A stretch of DNA of 64,000 nt from Klebsiella pneumoniae (GTDB lineage Bacteria; Myxococcota_A; UBA9042). The position numbers and the translations under genes were made by a program. Below are positions 27,788-36,707 of the stretch, piece by piece. Every line of letters begins with the position of its first letter. The first letter of the stretch is position 1. The stretch lies in assembly GCA_945889325.1 (NCBI GenBank), contig CAMDBH010000009.1, forward strand, positions 1 to 64,000, read 5' to 3'. Below the pieces are notes generated by a model, which saw only the letters and a program-made list of their open reading frames with translations, was not told where the DNA came from and searched no databases.

Positions 27788-27990
27788 CGCCACGCGCGCA
27801 CCCGCCAAAAAGGACGCCACCAACGGACCAGGCTCACGCCAAAGTCGCGCAACCGCCTAATTTAACAACAACCTATACGGTCGACGGAAAAGAAAGGCGA
27901 CGCGGACTGGCTAGAATTATTTGATTTTGTCGGCGCCGCGCAGGCTTGCTCGCAGTAGAAAATCGATCTACCGGTACACGCCCCGTGCGG

Positions 27991-28779
27991 TCACGGTGGT
28001 TTGGCGCACTTGTCTTGGAGGCAAACTTGGCCGGTCGCGCTGCAATCGGTATCCAGCTCCCAAGTGCTGCCATTGTAGTTGCAAGCCAGTAACTTGGCTC
28101 CTTGACACAAATATTCGTACGGCGTGCAGATGATCGGCACGCATTTGGCGCCGGTGCACACAGCTTTCTTGGCGGTGCAATCGGTGATGATGACCCAACT
28201 TTTGGCCGTGGCGTCGCATTGGACCACGTTTTCACCGTCGCAGCCCAAAGCGGAGGGTTTACAAGGCGGATCGAGGCACATCACCATGCCCATGCCCTGC
28301 TCGAACCCGCACAACAGGCCGATGGCCGCGCAATCTTCGATCAGGGCCCAACCAGTGCCTTGCTGATTACATTCAAATACTTGACCGTCTTGGCATTGTT
28401 CATCGTACGGCGTGCAACTGTCAGCCGCGTCCTTTTTGGCTGTTTGGTCCAAGCCCACATCGGCTTTGAACGCATCGGCAACGTCGGCAGCGTCGGCATC
28501 AGCGGCATCCTGTGTATCTGCTTGAATCTCAGCGTCCTTTTCAGCCGCGACCGTGGCAGCGTCCAATTGATCTGCCGCGTTTCTGCCGCCATCGACCTGT
28601 GGTGTTGCCTCTCGGATCGGCGATTTCGCTACATCGGAGATGGGTTGAGCGCCGTCCGCGATTGTGCCGGTGACCTCGGCTGCGTCCCGCACAGCGTTCG
28701 CGCCGCCGAATGCCGGCGAATTGCTTGCGCAGGCGCCCACGGCAAATAGCCACCACCCGACAAAAAAGCGACGCAACAT
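27991..28779 (-). CDS. small Cys-rich surface lipoprotein
   Basis: Start ATG 28779 is chosen for its GAGG site and for the signal MLRRFFVGWWLFAVGAC. The 262-residue product has an Ala/Asp/Lys-rich spacer of about 110 residues and then three repeats of the form C-x-P-x(2-4)-C-x(6)-C...W-x(4-5)-DC, for example CTPYDEQCQDGQVFECNQQG and CTPYEYLCQGAKLLACNYNG. Each probably forms a small disulfide-linked unit. The same C-G-N-R-x-x-C...W-x-I-x-D-C pattern appears once in the cytochrome lipoprotein at 23050-24207. The upstream flank is a duplicate of that of the 18827-21409 gene. Function unknown. Confidence 0.65.
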   Translation of the reverse strand: MLRRFFVGWWLFAVGACASNSPAFGGANAVRDAAEVTGTIADGAQPISDVAKSPIREATPQVDGGRNAADQLDAATVAAEKDAEIQADTQDAADADAADVADAFKADVGLDQTAKKDAADSCTPYDEQCQDGQVFECNQQGTGWALIEDCAAIGLLCGFEQGMGMVMCLDPPCKPSALGCDGENVVQCDATAKSWVIITDCTAKKAVCTGAKCVPIICTPYEYLCQGAKLLACNYNGSTWELDTDCSATGQVCLQDKCAKPP

Positions 28780-28835
28780 CAGGAACCTCGCCAAGCAGGT
28801 TGCCAGATCCGGCCAGTTGCTGCAAGCGATGGCAA

Positions 28836-28976
28836 GGGCGCAAACCCAAACGAGAGCGCCAAATTATTCTTAAGCCGCTTTCTTCCAAGCACTTACATCG
28901 GTCGACACCAGGTCAAAACCTGCTGCGGGTGCAAAACTTTCATCCTAGCGCCCAGATGCCCACGCGCAGCGCAATC
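28836..28976. repeat. duplicated flank F, copy 2
   Basis: A 141 bp segment aligning gaplessly with 21530-21670 (about 87% identity by eye). It lies 57 bp upstream of a lipoprotein start and runs directly into truncated hairpin element C. Confidence 0.75.
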
Positions 28977-29054
28977 TGAGAGTGTGTGAAAAAACCCTTT
29001 CACCGCTCTCAAATGGGGTCTGGTGTTAGCAATTTCTGCTGATCGACCAGCCGC
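28977..29054. mobile_element. hairpin element copy C (truncated, left part only)
   Basis: It holds H1 (28977-29011), the inner end GGGGTCTGGTGTTAGC and the conserved stretch to GACCAGCCGC, after which similarity to copies A, B and D stops at 29054. The core, right inner end and H2 are missing. The transposase remnant begins immediately at the breakpoint. Confidence 0.7.
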
Positions 29055-29497
29055 ACGTTGCGAAACCCACTATTTTCTTGTGTTTTGGGCACTTGTGTCG
29101 GCGCGTCCGGCCCCGGCTTGCCGCGTTTGGCCGCCTTGACCGCATTGGCTTTTTCTTCGCGCACGATTTGCGCCAATGCCTCCCGTTCTTTTGCTTTTTT
29201 AACCGTTCGCTCCTTCGCGCCTCGACCGCGCGCGCCATCCTGAATCCCAATTTCGGAATCATCCCACATCACATATAACCTCCTGTGCCGATTGAGATTT
29301 TTGAGTACGGCCGGTAACGGCCCTAACCATTGCGGGTCGTTGGTGCGCTGCGCCCGCAATCGCTCTGCCTGCGCCGTTTCCTGGCTCACCAATTGCTTGC
29401 CGATTTCCATGGTCAAGTCGCGCGCAAGATGCGTACTGACGGCAAAGCCGAAGCATTGTTCAAACAAATACCATCGCACACCGGCGCTATTTTTCAA
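29055..29497 (-). pseudogene. transposase remnant, N-terminal/middle part
   Basis: A minus-strand frame reading LFEQCFGFAVSTHLARD, then GPLPAVLKNLNRHRRLYVMW and a Lys/Arg-rich stretch ending PKTQENSGFRNV at the edge of element C. The CFGFAVSTHL block and its DNA (about 29425-29470) recur at 22082-22130, where the C-terminal half of what looks like the same transposase is kept instead. By itself the fragment is not diagnostic; the linkage to the other remnant makes the transposase call. Confidence 0.5.
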
Positions 29498-29737
29498 ACC
29501 ATTGATATCGCTTGTGAATTTAAGATTTTATCGGGGCGCTCTCGATTGGATCTGCGCTCTAAGCTGCGACTGGTTGTCAGATAACGCTGTTTTGTGCTTC
29601 AATCGCGGTAGTTCAGGGCGTCGGGTGGCGTAGTTCTACCCCAGTGCGCGGCCACTTGTGGACAAACGCCGCACCGCCGCGTCGGCGCGGCGTTCAGATC
29701 GCACTGAAATTCCAGCGCATCACCGGCATCGCGAGGT

Positions 29738-29753
29738 TGGCACATCTTTTGCA
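29738..29753 (+). promoter_or_regulatory. sigma-54 (-24/-12) promoter
   Basis: TGGCACATCTTTTGCA matches the RpoN consensus TGGCAC-N5-TTGCA at every defined position with exact spacing. It is 80 bp upstream of the first gene of the glycan cluster, in the right direction, so the cluster is probably switched on by an enhancer-binding activator. The activator gene and its binding sites are not visible here. Confidence 0.7.
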
Positions 29754-29832
29754 CCCGCCATTTGAATCGGCACCGCGAAGCGACCGAACATTCTTCGACA
29801 CCAAAACTCGTTTTGCGCAAGAAAAAAGCACC

Positions 29833-30609
29833 ATGACCGTTGCCGATAACTACAGTCCGCCGTCCGCACGCACCGCGTTGGTCAGCCTTCACGACGTTAC
29901 GCCCGCGCATGAGGACATTGTATTTGCAGCTATTTCCCACCTTCGCGGCCTAGGGGTCGCGGCTCTTTCGCTGCTCGTGGTGCCGGATTTTCACCACCGC
30001 GCCGATCTGCGGCGGTATCCGGCATTTTGTGCCCGGCTGCGCGCGGCGATGGGGCCGCGCGATGAGATTTTGCTACATGGTTATTGGCATTTGGACGACG
30101 GCCGCCGGCGCGATGCTTCGCAGCGGTTGGTCGCCCGAGCCCTGACGGCTGGCGAAGGCGAATTTCAGGCTCTCGATCTGGCCGAAGCCAACGTGCGAAT
30201 CGCCAACGGCCTTGCGGTCCTGCGTGAAACGCTCGACGCAAAGCCCGCAGGCTTTGTCGCTCCGGCGTGGTTGCAAAACAGCCAAGTCGTTACTGCTGTT
30301 GCGCAAAACGGCCTGCGCTACTGTGAGGATCACTTGCGCGTTCACGACGTCAAAAGCGGTTCGTCCGTGTTTTGCCCCGCGTTGAGTTTCGCCTCGCGCT
30401 CGCCTTGGCGCCTGCAAGCGTCCTTATTTTCTGCCGTTTTTTCTACGCCCGCACTGGCGTTGAAGCCGGTTGTCCGCCTGGCGGTGCACCCCAATGACTA
30501 TCGCCACCCATCACTCGTCGCCGGCATTGCCCGCGTCGTGCGCCGCTGGCTCACCACCCACCAGGCACAGTCCTATAGCGAGCTTTTGCCATGCATATCG
30601 GAATCTTAA
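29833..30609 (+). CDS. DUF2334 polysaccharide-deacetylase-like protein
   Basis: ATG 29833 is the first start after the sigma-54 site. The 258-residue protein has the family's metal-site pattern: LVSLHDVTPAHED near the N-terminus, LLVVPDFHH, and LLHGYWHLDDG for the second histidine motif. NodB-fold deacetylases remove acetyl groups from amino sugars; no signal peptide is visible, so it may act in the cytoplasm or be exported otherwise. Its end overlaps the next gene by 19 bp. First gene of a seven-gene surface-glycan cluster. Confidence 0.75.
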   Translation: MTVADNYSPPSARTALVSLHDVTPAHEDIVFAAISHLRGLGVAALSLLVVPDFHHRADLRRYPAFCARLRAAMGPRDEILLHGYWHLDDGRRRDASQRLVARALTAGEGEFQALDLAEANVRIANGLAVLRETLDAKPAGFVAPAWLQNSQVVTAVAQNGLRYCEDHLRVHDVKSGSSVFCPALSFASRSPWRLQASLFSAVFSTPALALKPVVRLAVHPNDYRHPSLVAGIARVVRRWLTTHQAQSYSELLPCISES

Positions 30610-32144
30610 CTGACTATCCCGTTGTGACTTTTACCAACGGCCCGTCGCTGGCGACCCAAGCGCTCAAATGCTACTTGGAAAACCGCGGCCACACCGTGAC
30701 GATCATCGGCCCGCGTCCGGGACCGGGCGAACCAGCGGCCCAGCCGGGCTCGGTTTTGCTCGACGCGATCGATTTTCGCGCGCATCCCGGCGTGCGCATT
30801 CCGTTTGCGTGGCCGCCGGCCGCCTTTTCCAACGCGCCCAAATTTGACGTCATCCATTCGCACGCCAACAGCCTGCTGATGCACTGGGCGCCGATGATGC
30901 GGGAATTACATGGGATTCCCTGCCTCGCCACCAACACGATCTACCTGCCGTCGTTTGCCCAGCACCTGCTGCCCAACCAGATTTACTCGTTTGAACTGGT
31001 GCGCAATTTTTGGTCCAGCCTGTCGTTCACCGTCGAGCGATCGTTTGCCAAGGTCTACAACCAAGGCGATGGCCTGATCGTGCAATGTCCGCAGCTAGAG
31101 AATTACTGGCGCAAAATGGGCGAGTTGCGCGTACCGCTGCACTGCATCCCGCGGCCGATCGATGAACGCGTCTTTGACGCGACGCTCGGCACGGACCCGT
31201 TCCGCAAGAACTTCAAGCGCGGTTTTCGCTGCATCACCGTGGGCCGGCACGCGCGCGAAAAGGATCTGGACAAGGTCATCTTGGCATTTGCCAAGTACAT
31301 TTTGCCCAAATGTCCCGATGCGTCGTTGACGTTGGTCGGCGATGGAATGGAGCATCAGCCGCTTATCACCCAAGTTCGCAGCCTAGGTGTCGATCACCGC
31401 GTTGATTTTGTAGGTGAAAGGCCGCATCGCGAATTGCGCGACTATTATGGCCACGCTGATTTGTTCCTGTACGCGTCGATGAGTGAGACCTATGGTCAAG
31501 TGATTTCAGAGGCTTTGTGGTGCGGCGTGCCGGTTGTGGCCGCCGATGACAAGATGGGTGTCGCGTCACAGGTTGAAAGCGGCGCGGACGGCATTCTGGT
31601 CGCCGACGGCAAAGATCTGGTGCGCAAAATCGGCGATGCGGCGGCCGATCTGTTGCAAGATGCGCAAAAACGTCGGGCATTTGGCCAAGACGCTGCCCGT
31701 CGCGCGCGCGAGCGCGTCGCGCCCGTCAAAGTGCACGCAGCGTATGAGGCCGCGTACGAAAGCGCGATCGAACACGCGAGGGCCAATCCACCCGTGCGGC
31801 GCAACATTGTCAATCCGCTGGATTGGCTGCAATTGCTCAATGATCACTTGGTGCCGTGGACTTGGAAGCACGTGGCGATGTGCGCAATCGGCTCGTTTCG
31901 TGGCGCAAAAGGCTATGATGTTGCGAAGGATTTGCGCTGGGATGACATCGACGCACCGATTCCAGCGACCGCAACCGCAACTGCGGCGGCAGTCGCCGCC
32001 GCTGCGAGCGCAGCGCGCGCGCCAAGCACCAACAAAACCACTAACGCCGAAGCCGCCGTTGCACCGGATGCGGCCGTCAAACCCGCGGCGAAAAAGCGTA
32101 AAGCCCCTGCAAAGAAAGCGGATTCGGCTGCACCGGCCAAATAG
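30591..32144 (+). CDS. GT4-family glycosyltransferase with Ala/Lys-rich tail
   Basis: A GT-B fold enzyme: MHIGILTDYPVVTFTNGPS start, HSHANSLLMHWAP in the acceptor domain, TVGRHAREKDLDKVI opening the donor domain, LVGDGMEHQP, and the E-x7-E signature SETYGQVISEALWCGVPVV. It transfers a sugar from a nucleotide donor to a lipid or glycan acceptor at the membrane face. Beyond the catalytic part the protein ends in about 60 residues of Ala/Thr then Lys/Pro/Ala (AAKKRKAPAKKADSAAP), resembling a histone-H1-like tail and unusual for GT4. The start overlaps the deacetylase gene. Confidence 0.85.
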   Translation: MHIGILTDYPVVTFTNGPSLATQALKCYLENRGHTVTIIGPRPGPGEPAAQPGSVLLDAIDFRAHPGVRIPFAWPPAAFSNAPKFDVIHSHANSLLMHWAPMMRELHGIPCLATNTIYLPSFAQHLLPNQIYSFELVRNFWSSLSFTVERSFAKVYNQGDGLIVQCPQLENYWRKMGELRVPLHCIPRPIDERVFDATLGTDPFRKNFKRGFRCITVGRHAREKDLDKVILAFAKYILPKCPDASLTLVGDGMEHQPLITQVRSLGVDHRVDFVGERPHRELRDYYGHADLFLYASMSETYGQVISEALWCGVPVVAADDKMGVASQVESGADGILVADGKDLVRKIGDAAADLLQDAQKRRAFGQDAARRARERVAPVKVHAAYEAAYESAIEHARANPPVRRNIVNPLDWLQLLNDHLVPWTWKHVAMCAIGSFRGAKGYDVAKDLRWDDIDAPIPATATATAAAVAAAASAARAPSTNKTTNAEAAVAPDAAVKPAAKKRKAPAKKADSAAPAK

Positions 32145-32173
32145 ATGCTTCGATCGGTCAAGACGAGTTCGGC

Positions 32174-33151
32174 ATGAATTTACCGTCAATGGCGCATTTC
32201 ATTTGGCTTGGCAGGCAGTTGCCTGCGATTGCCTATCTGGCCGTGCGCGCGGCCCAAGAGCGGTCGGGGCTGGCCGAAGTCGTGTTGCACGCGGACAACA
32301 TGGATCTTCAACGCGATCGTCTGGTAGCCGACTTGATCCGCCGCGGCGTGCGCTTTGCGTGCTTGACCATGGATGTGGCTGACGAGCCTCAATCCGGTGT
32401 CTACACGAGTTTGCATAAACTTCTTAGGCACTTGTACCAACCAGCGGCGCAAGCGGACATTTGGCGGCTTCTCGTATTGTGGCGCGACGGCGGCATTTAC
32501 TTCGACACCGATGCGATCGTGGTGCGGCCTTGCACCGATCTACTTCAACACCGCGGGTTTGCTGGGCTTGAGCGAATTTGTCTGCCGGCGTCACTGTACG
32601 CCAGCCGCAACCCGCTGCGCTGGGCCCGCGCCGGAGCGCTCTTGTCGGCCCGTCAGGCCATCAGCTATCTGCCGCAAGCCAATAAAACATTTAGCAAAAT
32701 TTCCCAGCACTACGACCTCGCTTGCAACAATGCAGTGCTAGGGGCGCAGCCGCAACACCCGCTCATTGGGCAACTGCTTAAAACAATTGCCGATATGCCG
32801 CTCGGTCAGGCCAGCGAACTGTATGAACTCGGGCCGAGGCTGCTGGAAAACGCGACGCAAAACCGCAGCACGCCGGCGTTTGCGCTGTTGTCCCCGGCGC
32901 ATTTCTATCCGTTATCCCCTGAAATCTGTTGGGATTACTTGCGGTCCGACCCGCAGGGCGCTCTGGGCGACACGCCTGACACCCAGACCATCGCCGCGCA
33001 TCTCTACGATTCGGTTTTGGCGCGGCGCCTGAAAGCGCCGATAACCGCTGAATTTCTTCATCGCCATCGACGCGACACGCTGCTCGGTCGGATGGTGGCG
33101 CCTTTTATCGACGATCTTGTTGGCCTGCAATCGCAAACCGCGGCGGCCTGA
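32174..33151 (+). CDS. GT32-like glycosyltransferase (DXD type)
   Basis: A 325-residue protein starting MNLPSMAHFIWLGRQLP, matching the P-x-x-x-H-x-I/F-W-x-G start of GT32 / capsular sugar transferases. The central AAQADIWRLLVLWRDGGIYF followed by DTD is the characteristic A-D-x-x-R-x-x-x-L...GGIYxDxD metal/nucleotide-sugar site. A retaining transfer to a surface glycan is expected from the family; sugar and acceptor are unknown. It sits 29 bp after the GT4 gene and 3 bp before the next. Confidence 0.75.
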   Translation: MNLPSMAHFIWLGRQLPAIAYLAVRAAQERSGLAEVVLHADNMDLQRDRLVADLIRRGVRFACLTMDVADEPQSGVYTSLHKLLRHLYQPAAQADIWRLLVLWRDGGIYFDTDAIVVRPCTDLLQHRGFAGLERICLPASLYASRNPLRWARAGALLSARQAISYLPQANKTFSKISQHYDLACNNAVLGAQPQHPLIGQLLKTIADMPLGQASELYELGPRLLENATQNRSTPAFALLSPAHFYPLSPEICWDYLRSDPQGALGDTPDTQTIAAHLYDSVLARRLKAPITAEFLHRHRRDTLLGRMVAPFIDDLVGLQSQTAAA

Positions 33152-33154
33152 CAA

Positions 33155-34456
33155 ATGCGTCAACTCTTGTACATCACGCCCTATTTCCCGCCGCAAACCC
33201 AAGTGGGCGCGCTGCGTCCACTCAAGTTCGTGCGCCACCTGCCTGCGCTGGGCTGGCAACCGATCGTGCTTTGCGATTTGTGGGCGAGCGACGCAGCGGA
33301 TACCGAATTGGAAGGGTTGGTGCCGCAAGACGTGATTGTCGCGCGCAATTATAGCCGACGCGCCCACGCCGCTTATGCGGAGCTGCACAGCGGTGTGAAA
33401 AAAGCCAAAGCCGTGCCGCGCGGCAAGCCGCTGCACGAACGGATCATTCCGCAATCACTGCAGAATCCCGAATGGATGCCGCTGGGTGAACACAGCCCCG
33501 ACATGCCGTGGGCTTACCGCGCCGCGCGCCGATTGCTCAAACTTTATCCAAACATCGAAGCGATTGTGGTCAATGCCGACCCATTTGCCGCCAGCGTGGT
33601 CGGGGCTCGGTTGCACCAAACCACCGGCTTGCCGGTTATCCAAGATTTTCGCGACATTTGGGCGCCCTGCAAGCTGCGGCGACCGCGGCGGCCCAAGCCG
33701 TGGCTGTGGTTGGAAGACAAGTTGGAGCGCTATTGCTTTGAAAATGCAGCGCATGTTGTGGTCAACACCCAGATCAGCTTGAACGACTACCGCAGGTTTT
33801 ATCCAGAAATGCCGCCGGAAAAGTTCAGCGTGATCCGCAATTTTTTTGACGCCGAACTCGTCGATCACGGTCAGCACGTGGGCTTTGATCGCTATACTTT
33901 GCTGCATTTGGGCCATTTTTCGCGCTTTCGCGTAGCGGATCCGCTGGTGCGCGCGCTGGCGCAAGCGCTGGCGTTGGGCGTGCCGCGCGACCAGATCCAA
34001 GTGGTCAGCACGGGCGCATTTGGCAGTCAAGCGCGTGAACTTGCGAAACAATTGGGCATCGACGATCTGCTCCACCAACAAGTCAGTGTGCCCTATCAGG
34101 CCATCGGCGCCCTGATGCACAGCGCCGATCTGTTGGTTATGATTGCAGAACCGGACGCAGATCAGCGCATCGCCAGCAAGTTTTACGACTACTTGGGTGC
34201 CGGTCGACCGCTGCTGGCCATCTCCGACAATCCAGAATCGAAAGATATTTTGGACACTTGTGGTGCGGGTGCCCAATTTGCCCACGCCGATATCGCTGCG
34301 ATGGCCCATTTTATCGCGGCTGAGTTTGCGGCCGGCCGCCAACGCAACGTCGAGCGCAACCTGGCGGGCTTGGACGCCGTTGAAGCGAGCCGCAATTTGG
34401 TAAAAATCTTGGACGCGGTCACGGGCAAGCCGACACGCGGCGCTGGAGAAATATGA
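33155..34456 (+). CDS. GT4-like glycosyltransferase
   Basis: 433 residues. The N-terminus MRQLLYITPYFPPQTQVGAL and RPLKFVRHLPALGW is typical of group-1 transferases that act on exported polysaccharides. FRDIWAP and YCFENAAHVVVNT define the acceptor domain; LLHLGHFS, VPYQAIGALMHSADLLVMI and ASKFYDYLGAGRPLLAISDN form the donor-side domain, with K-x-Y-D-Y replacing the classical E-x7-E. Its stop overlaps the start of the dehydratase gene (ATGA at 34453-34456). Confidence 0.78.
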   Translation: MRQLLYITPYFPPQTQVGALRPLKFVRHLPALGWQPIVLCDLWASDAADTELEGLVPQDVIVARNYSRRAHAAYAELHSGVKKAKAVPRGKPLHERIIPQSLQNPEWMPLGEHSPDMPWAYRAARRLLKLYPNIEAIVVNADPFAASVVGARLHQTTGLPVIQDFRDIWAPCKLRRPRRPKPWLWLEDKLERYCFENAAHVVVNTQISLNDYRRFYPEMPPEKFSVIRNFFDAELVDHGQHVGFDRYTLLHLGHFSRFRVADPLVRALAQALALGVPRDQIQVVSTGAFGSQARELAKQLGIDDLLHQQVSVPYQAIGALMHSADLLVMIAEPDADQRIASKFYDYLGAGRPLLAISDNPESKDILDTCGAGAQFAHADIAAMAHFIAAEFAAGRQRNVERNLAGLDAVEASRNLVKILDAVTGKPTRGAGEI

Positions 34457-35448
34457 GCTTTTGGCAAGGTAGACAGGTACTTGTAACTGGCGCTGCGGGC
34501 TTCATCGGCTCGCATTTGACGGAATACTTGTTGCACAACGGTGCCAAAGTGCGGGCGCTTGTCCGGTACAATTCAGCCGGCCGGCGCGGCCATCTAGATG
34601 ATTTTCCGCAGGAAATGCACGATGCCATCGAATTTGTGGCGACAACGGTTGAAGACCCTTTTGCTGTGAGCAAGGCCGTCGCCGGCTGCGATACAGTCTT
34701 TCACTTGGCAGCACTAATCGGTATTCCGTATAGCTACTTAGCGCCGCAGCACTACGTTCAAACCAACGTTGTGGGCACGCTCAATGTCCTGCAAGCCTGT
34801 TTGGATCATGGGGTTCGCCGCGTTGTGCACACTTCGACCTCGGAAACGTATGGCAGCGCCCAATACACGCCGATCGACGAAAAACATCCGCTGGTCGGGC
34901 AATCTCCGTATTCTGCAAGTAAAATCGCGGCCGATCAGATGGCCATCGCGTTTCATCGCTCGTTTGGCCTGCCTGTGGCGACGCTGCGGCCTTTCAATAC
35001 CTACGGGCCGCGGCAATCTGCGCGGGCGATAATTCCAACGATCATGAGCCAACTGGCTTCAGGCGCTCATGAATTGCGCGTGGGCAACTTGGACCCCAAA
35101 CGCGATCTGAATTATGTCGCGGACACCGTTCAAGGTTTTGTCAAAATCGCCCAGTGCGACGCGGCCATCGGCGAAACCGTCAATGTCGGCGCGGGAAGTT
35201 GCGTAACTATCGGCGAATTGATCGAGCAGATTTTTGCCGCGACCGGGCTGTACGTGCCGATCGTGCAGGAGCAAGCGCGTTTGCGCCCCGATGCCAGTGA
35301 GGTGCGGGTTTTGCTGGCTGACACGCAAAAAGCCGCACAATTATTTGATTATCGCGTAGAGCACTCCTTGGCCCAAGGTTTGAAGCAGACGTGGGAGTAT
35401 GTGCAAGCGCACAGCGCACGCTACCGGCCCAATATTTACAACGTCTAG
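34453..35448 (+). CDS. LegB-like NAD-dependent sugar-nucleotide 4,6-dehydratase
   Basis: An extended-SDR enzyme of 331 residues. GAAGFIGSH binds NAD, TSTSETYGSA and YSASK give the catalytic Ser/Thr, Tyr and Lys, and RPFNTYGPRQSARAIIPTI closes the sugar site. The segments VRYNSAGRRGHLDD and HLAALIGIPYSYLAPQHYV are typical of the LegB branch acting on UDP-GlcNAc. The product would be a 4-keto-6-deoxy sugar for the aminotransferase encoded next. The start overlaps the previous stop. GDP-mannose or other NDP-hexose substrates cannot be excluded. Confidence 0.8.
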   Translation: MSFWQGRQVLVTGAAGFIGSHLTEYLLHNGAKVRALVRYNSAGRRGHLDDFPQEMHDAIEFVATTVEDPFAVSKAVAGCDTVFHLAALIGIPYSYLAPQHYVQTNVVGTLNVLQACLDHGVRRVVHTSTSETYGSAQYTPIDEKHPLVGQSPYSASKIAADQMAIAFHRSFGLPVATLRPFNTYGPRQSARAIIPTIMSQLASGAHELRVGNLDPKRDLNYVADTVQGFVKIAQCDAAIGETVNVGAGSCVTIGELIEQIFAATGLYVPIVQEQARLRPDASEVRVLLADTQKAAQLFDYRVEHSLAQGLKQTWEYVQAHSARYRPNIYNV

Positions 35449-35483
35449 AAATTTATTGATTTCGCGAGACAATGGAGGGTGAG

Positions 35484-36707
35484 ATGTGGAAGATTTCCTT
35501 GAGCGATTTGCGCCTGACGCCCGACGACCACGCGGCGGTCATGGAAGCTTTGCAAAGCAATTGGTTGACTATGGGGCCGCGCACTGCTGATTTTGAACAG
35601 CTTTTTGCCGAGGCCCTGGACCCCATCGCGCCACCGTATGCTTTTGCCGTTTCTAATTGTACAGTTGGCCTGCATATGGCGTTTGTGGCCGCGGGCATTG
35701 GGCCTGGCGACGAAGTGATCGTGCCGACGCTGACCTTTGTCGCGACGGCCAATGCGGTTCTCTACACTGGGGCAACCGTCGTCCTGGCTGATGTTACCTC
35801 CGCAGAAGACTTGACGATTTCTGTCGACGACGTGATCGCCAAGTTCACGCCGCGCACCCGCGCCGTGGTGCCGGTGCATTACGCAGGCCAACCTTGCGAT
35901 ATGGTTCGGTTGCGCCGAGAGTGTCGCCTGCGCGGCGTGGCGATTATTGAGGACAACGCCCATGGACCGCTGGCCGACGCCTGGATGGACGACGACGGTC
36001 GGGTACAGGCCCTTGGAACTATAGGTGAAATCGGCTGCTTTTCTTTTTTCTCCAACAAAAACATGGCCACCGGCGAAGGCGGGATGGTCGTGACGCGCGA
36101 CAAGGCACTGGCAGACAAATTGCGCCTTCTGCGTTCGCACGGCATGACCACCCTGACGTTGGAGCGCCATCGCGGTCACGCTTACAGCTACGACGTGGTG
36201 GAAGAAGGTTTCAACTATCGCATCGATGAGTTGCGCGCCGCGCTCGGTATCAGCCAATTGGCTCGCCTGCCGGAAAACAACCGCAAGCGCGCCGAGGTGG
36301 TCGCAGGATACATCCAACGGCTGCGCGAGCTACCAGGCGTCGTGGTGCCTTTTGCCGATCGACTGCCCCAAGGCCGCACGGCACATCATATTATGCCAAT
36401 TCAACTGCCGATCGGCGTGGCCCGGCATGCCGTGCAGGAGGCGATGAAAGAGGCCGGTATTCAAACATCGCTGCATTATCCACCGGTTCACTCGTTCACG
36501 CACCACCGCCACAGCGATCGCGTGCGCAAAGACGAACTGCAACTGGTCGATTCAATTGCCGATCGCATGCTGACCCTGCCGCTGTACCCTGGCCTGTCTG
36601 ACAAGGATTTGGATCTCGTCGTGCGCAGTTTGGCCAATTCTATCGCGCACGCACGAAAAATTTCAGACCTATCTGCATCTTCCGTGGTTGGCGGAGGCGC
36701 GCAATGA
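35484..36707 (+). CDS. DegT/DnrJ/EryC1/StrS-family PLP aminotransferase
   Basis: ATG 35484 is taken as start because GGAGG is 6 bases before it; an in-frame ATG at 35472 lies too early for that site. The start KISLSDLRLTPDDHAAVMEA with SNWLTMGPRTADFE is standard for sugar aminotransferases. PVHYAGQPCDM, IIEDNAHGP and FFSNKNMATGEGG (Lys for the PLP Schiff base) are present. It should aminate the keto sugar made by the upstream dehydratase. Its stop overlaps the nucleotidyltransferase start (ATGA at 36704-36707). Confidence 0.85.
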   Translation: MWKISLSDLRLTPDDHAAVMEALQSNWLTMGPRTADFEQLFAEALDPIAPPYAFAVSNCTVGLHMAFVAAGIGPGDEVIVPTLTFVATANAVLYTGATVVLADVTSAEDLTISVDDVIAKFTPRTRAVVPVHYAGQPCDMVRLRRECRLRGVAIIEDNAHGPLADAWMDDDGRVQALGTIGEIGCFSFFSNKNMATGEGGMVVTRDKALADKLRLLRSHGMTTLTLERHRGHAYSYDVVEEGFNYRIDELRAALGISQLARLPENNRKRAEVVAGYIQRLRELPGVVVPFADRLPQGRTAHHIMPIQLPIGVARHAVQEAMKEAGIQTSLHYPPVHSFTHHRHSDRVRKDELQLVDSIADRMLTLPLYPGLSDKDLDLVVRSLANSIAHARKISDLSASSVVGGGAQ

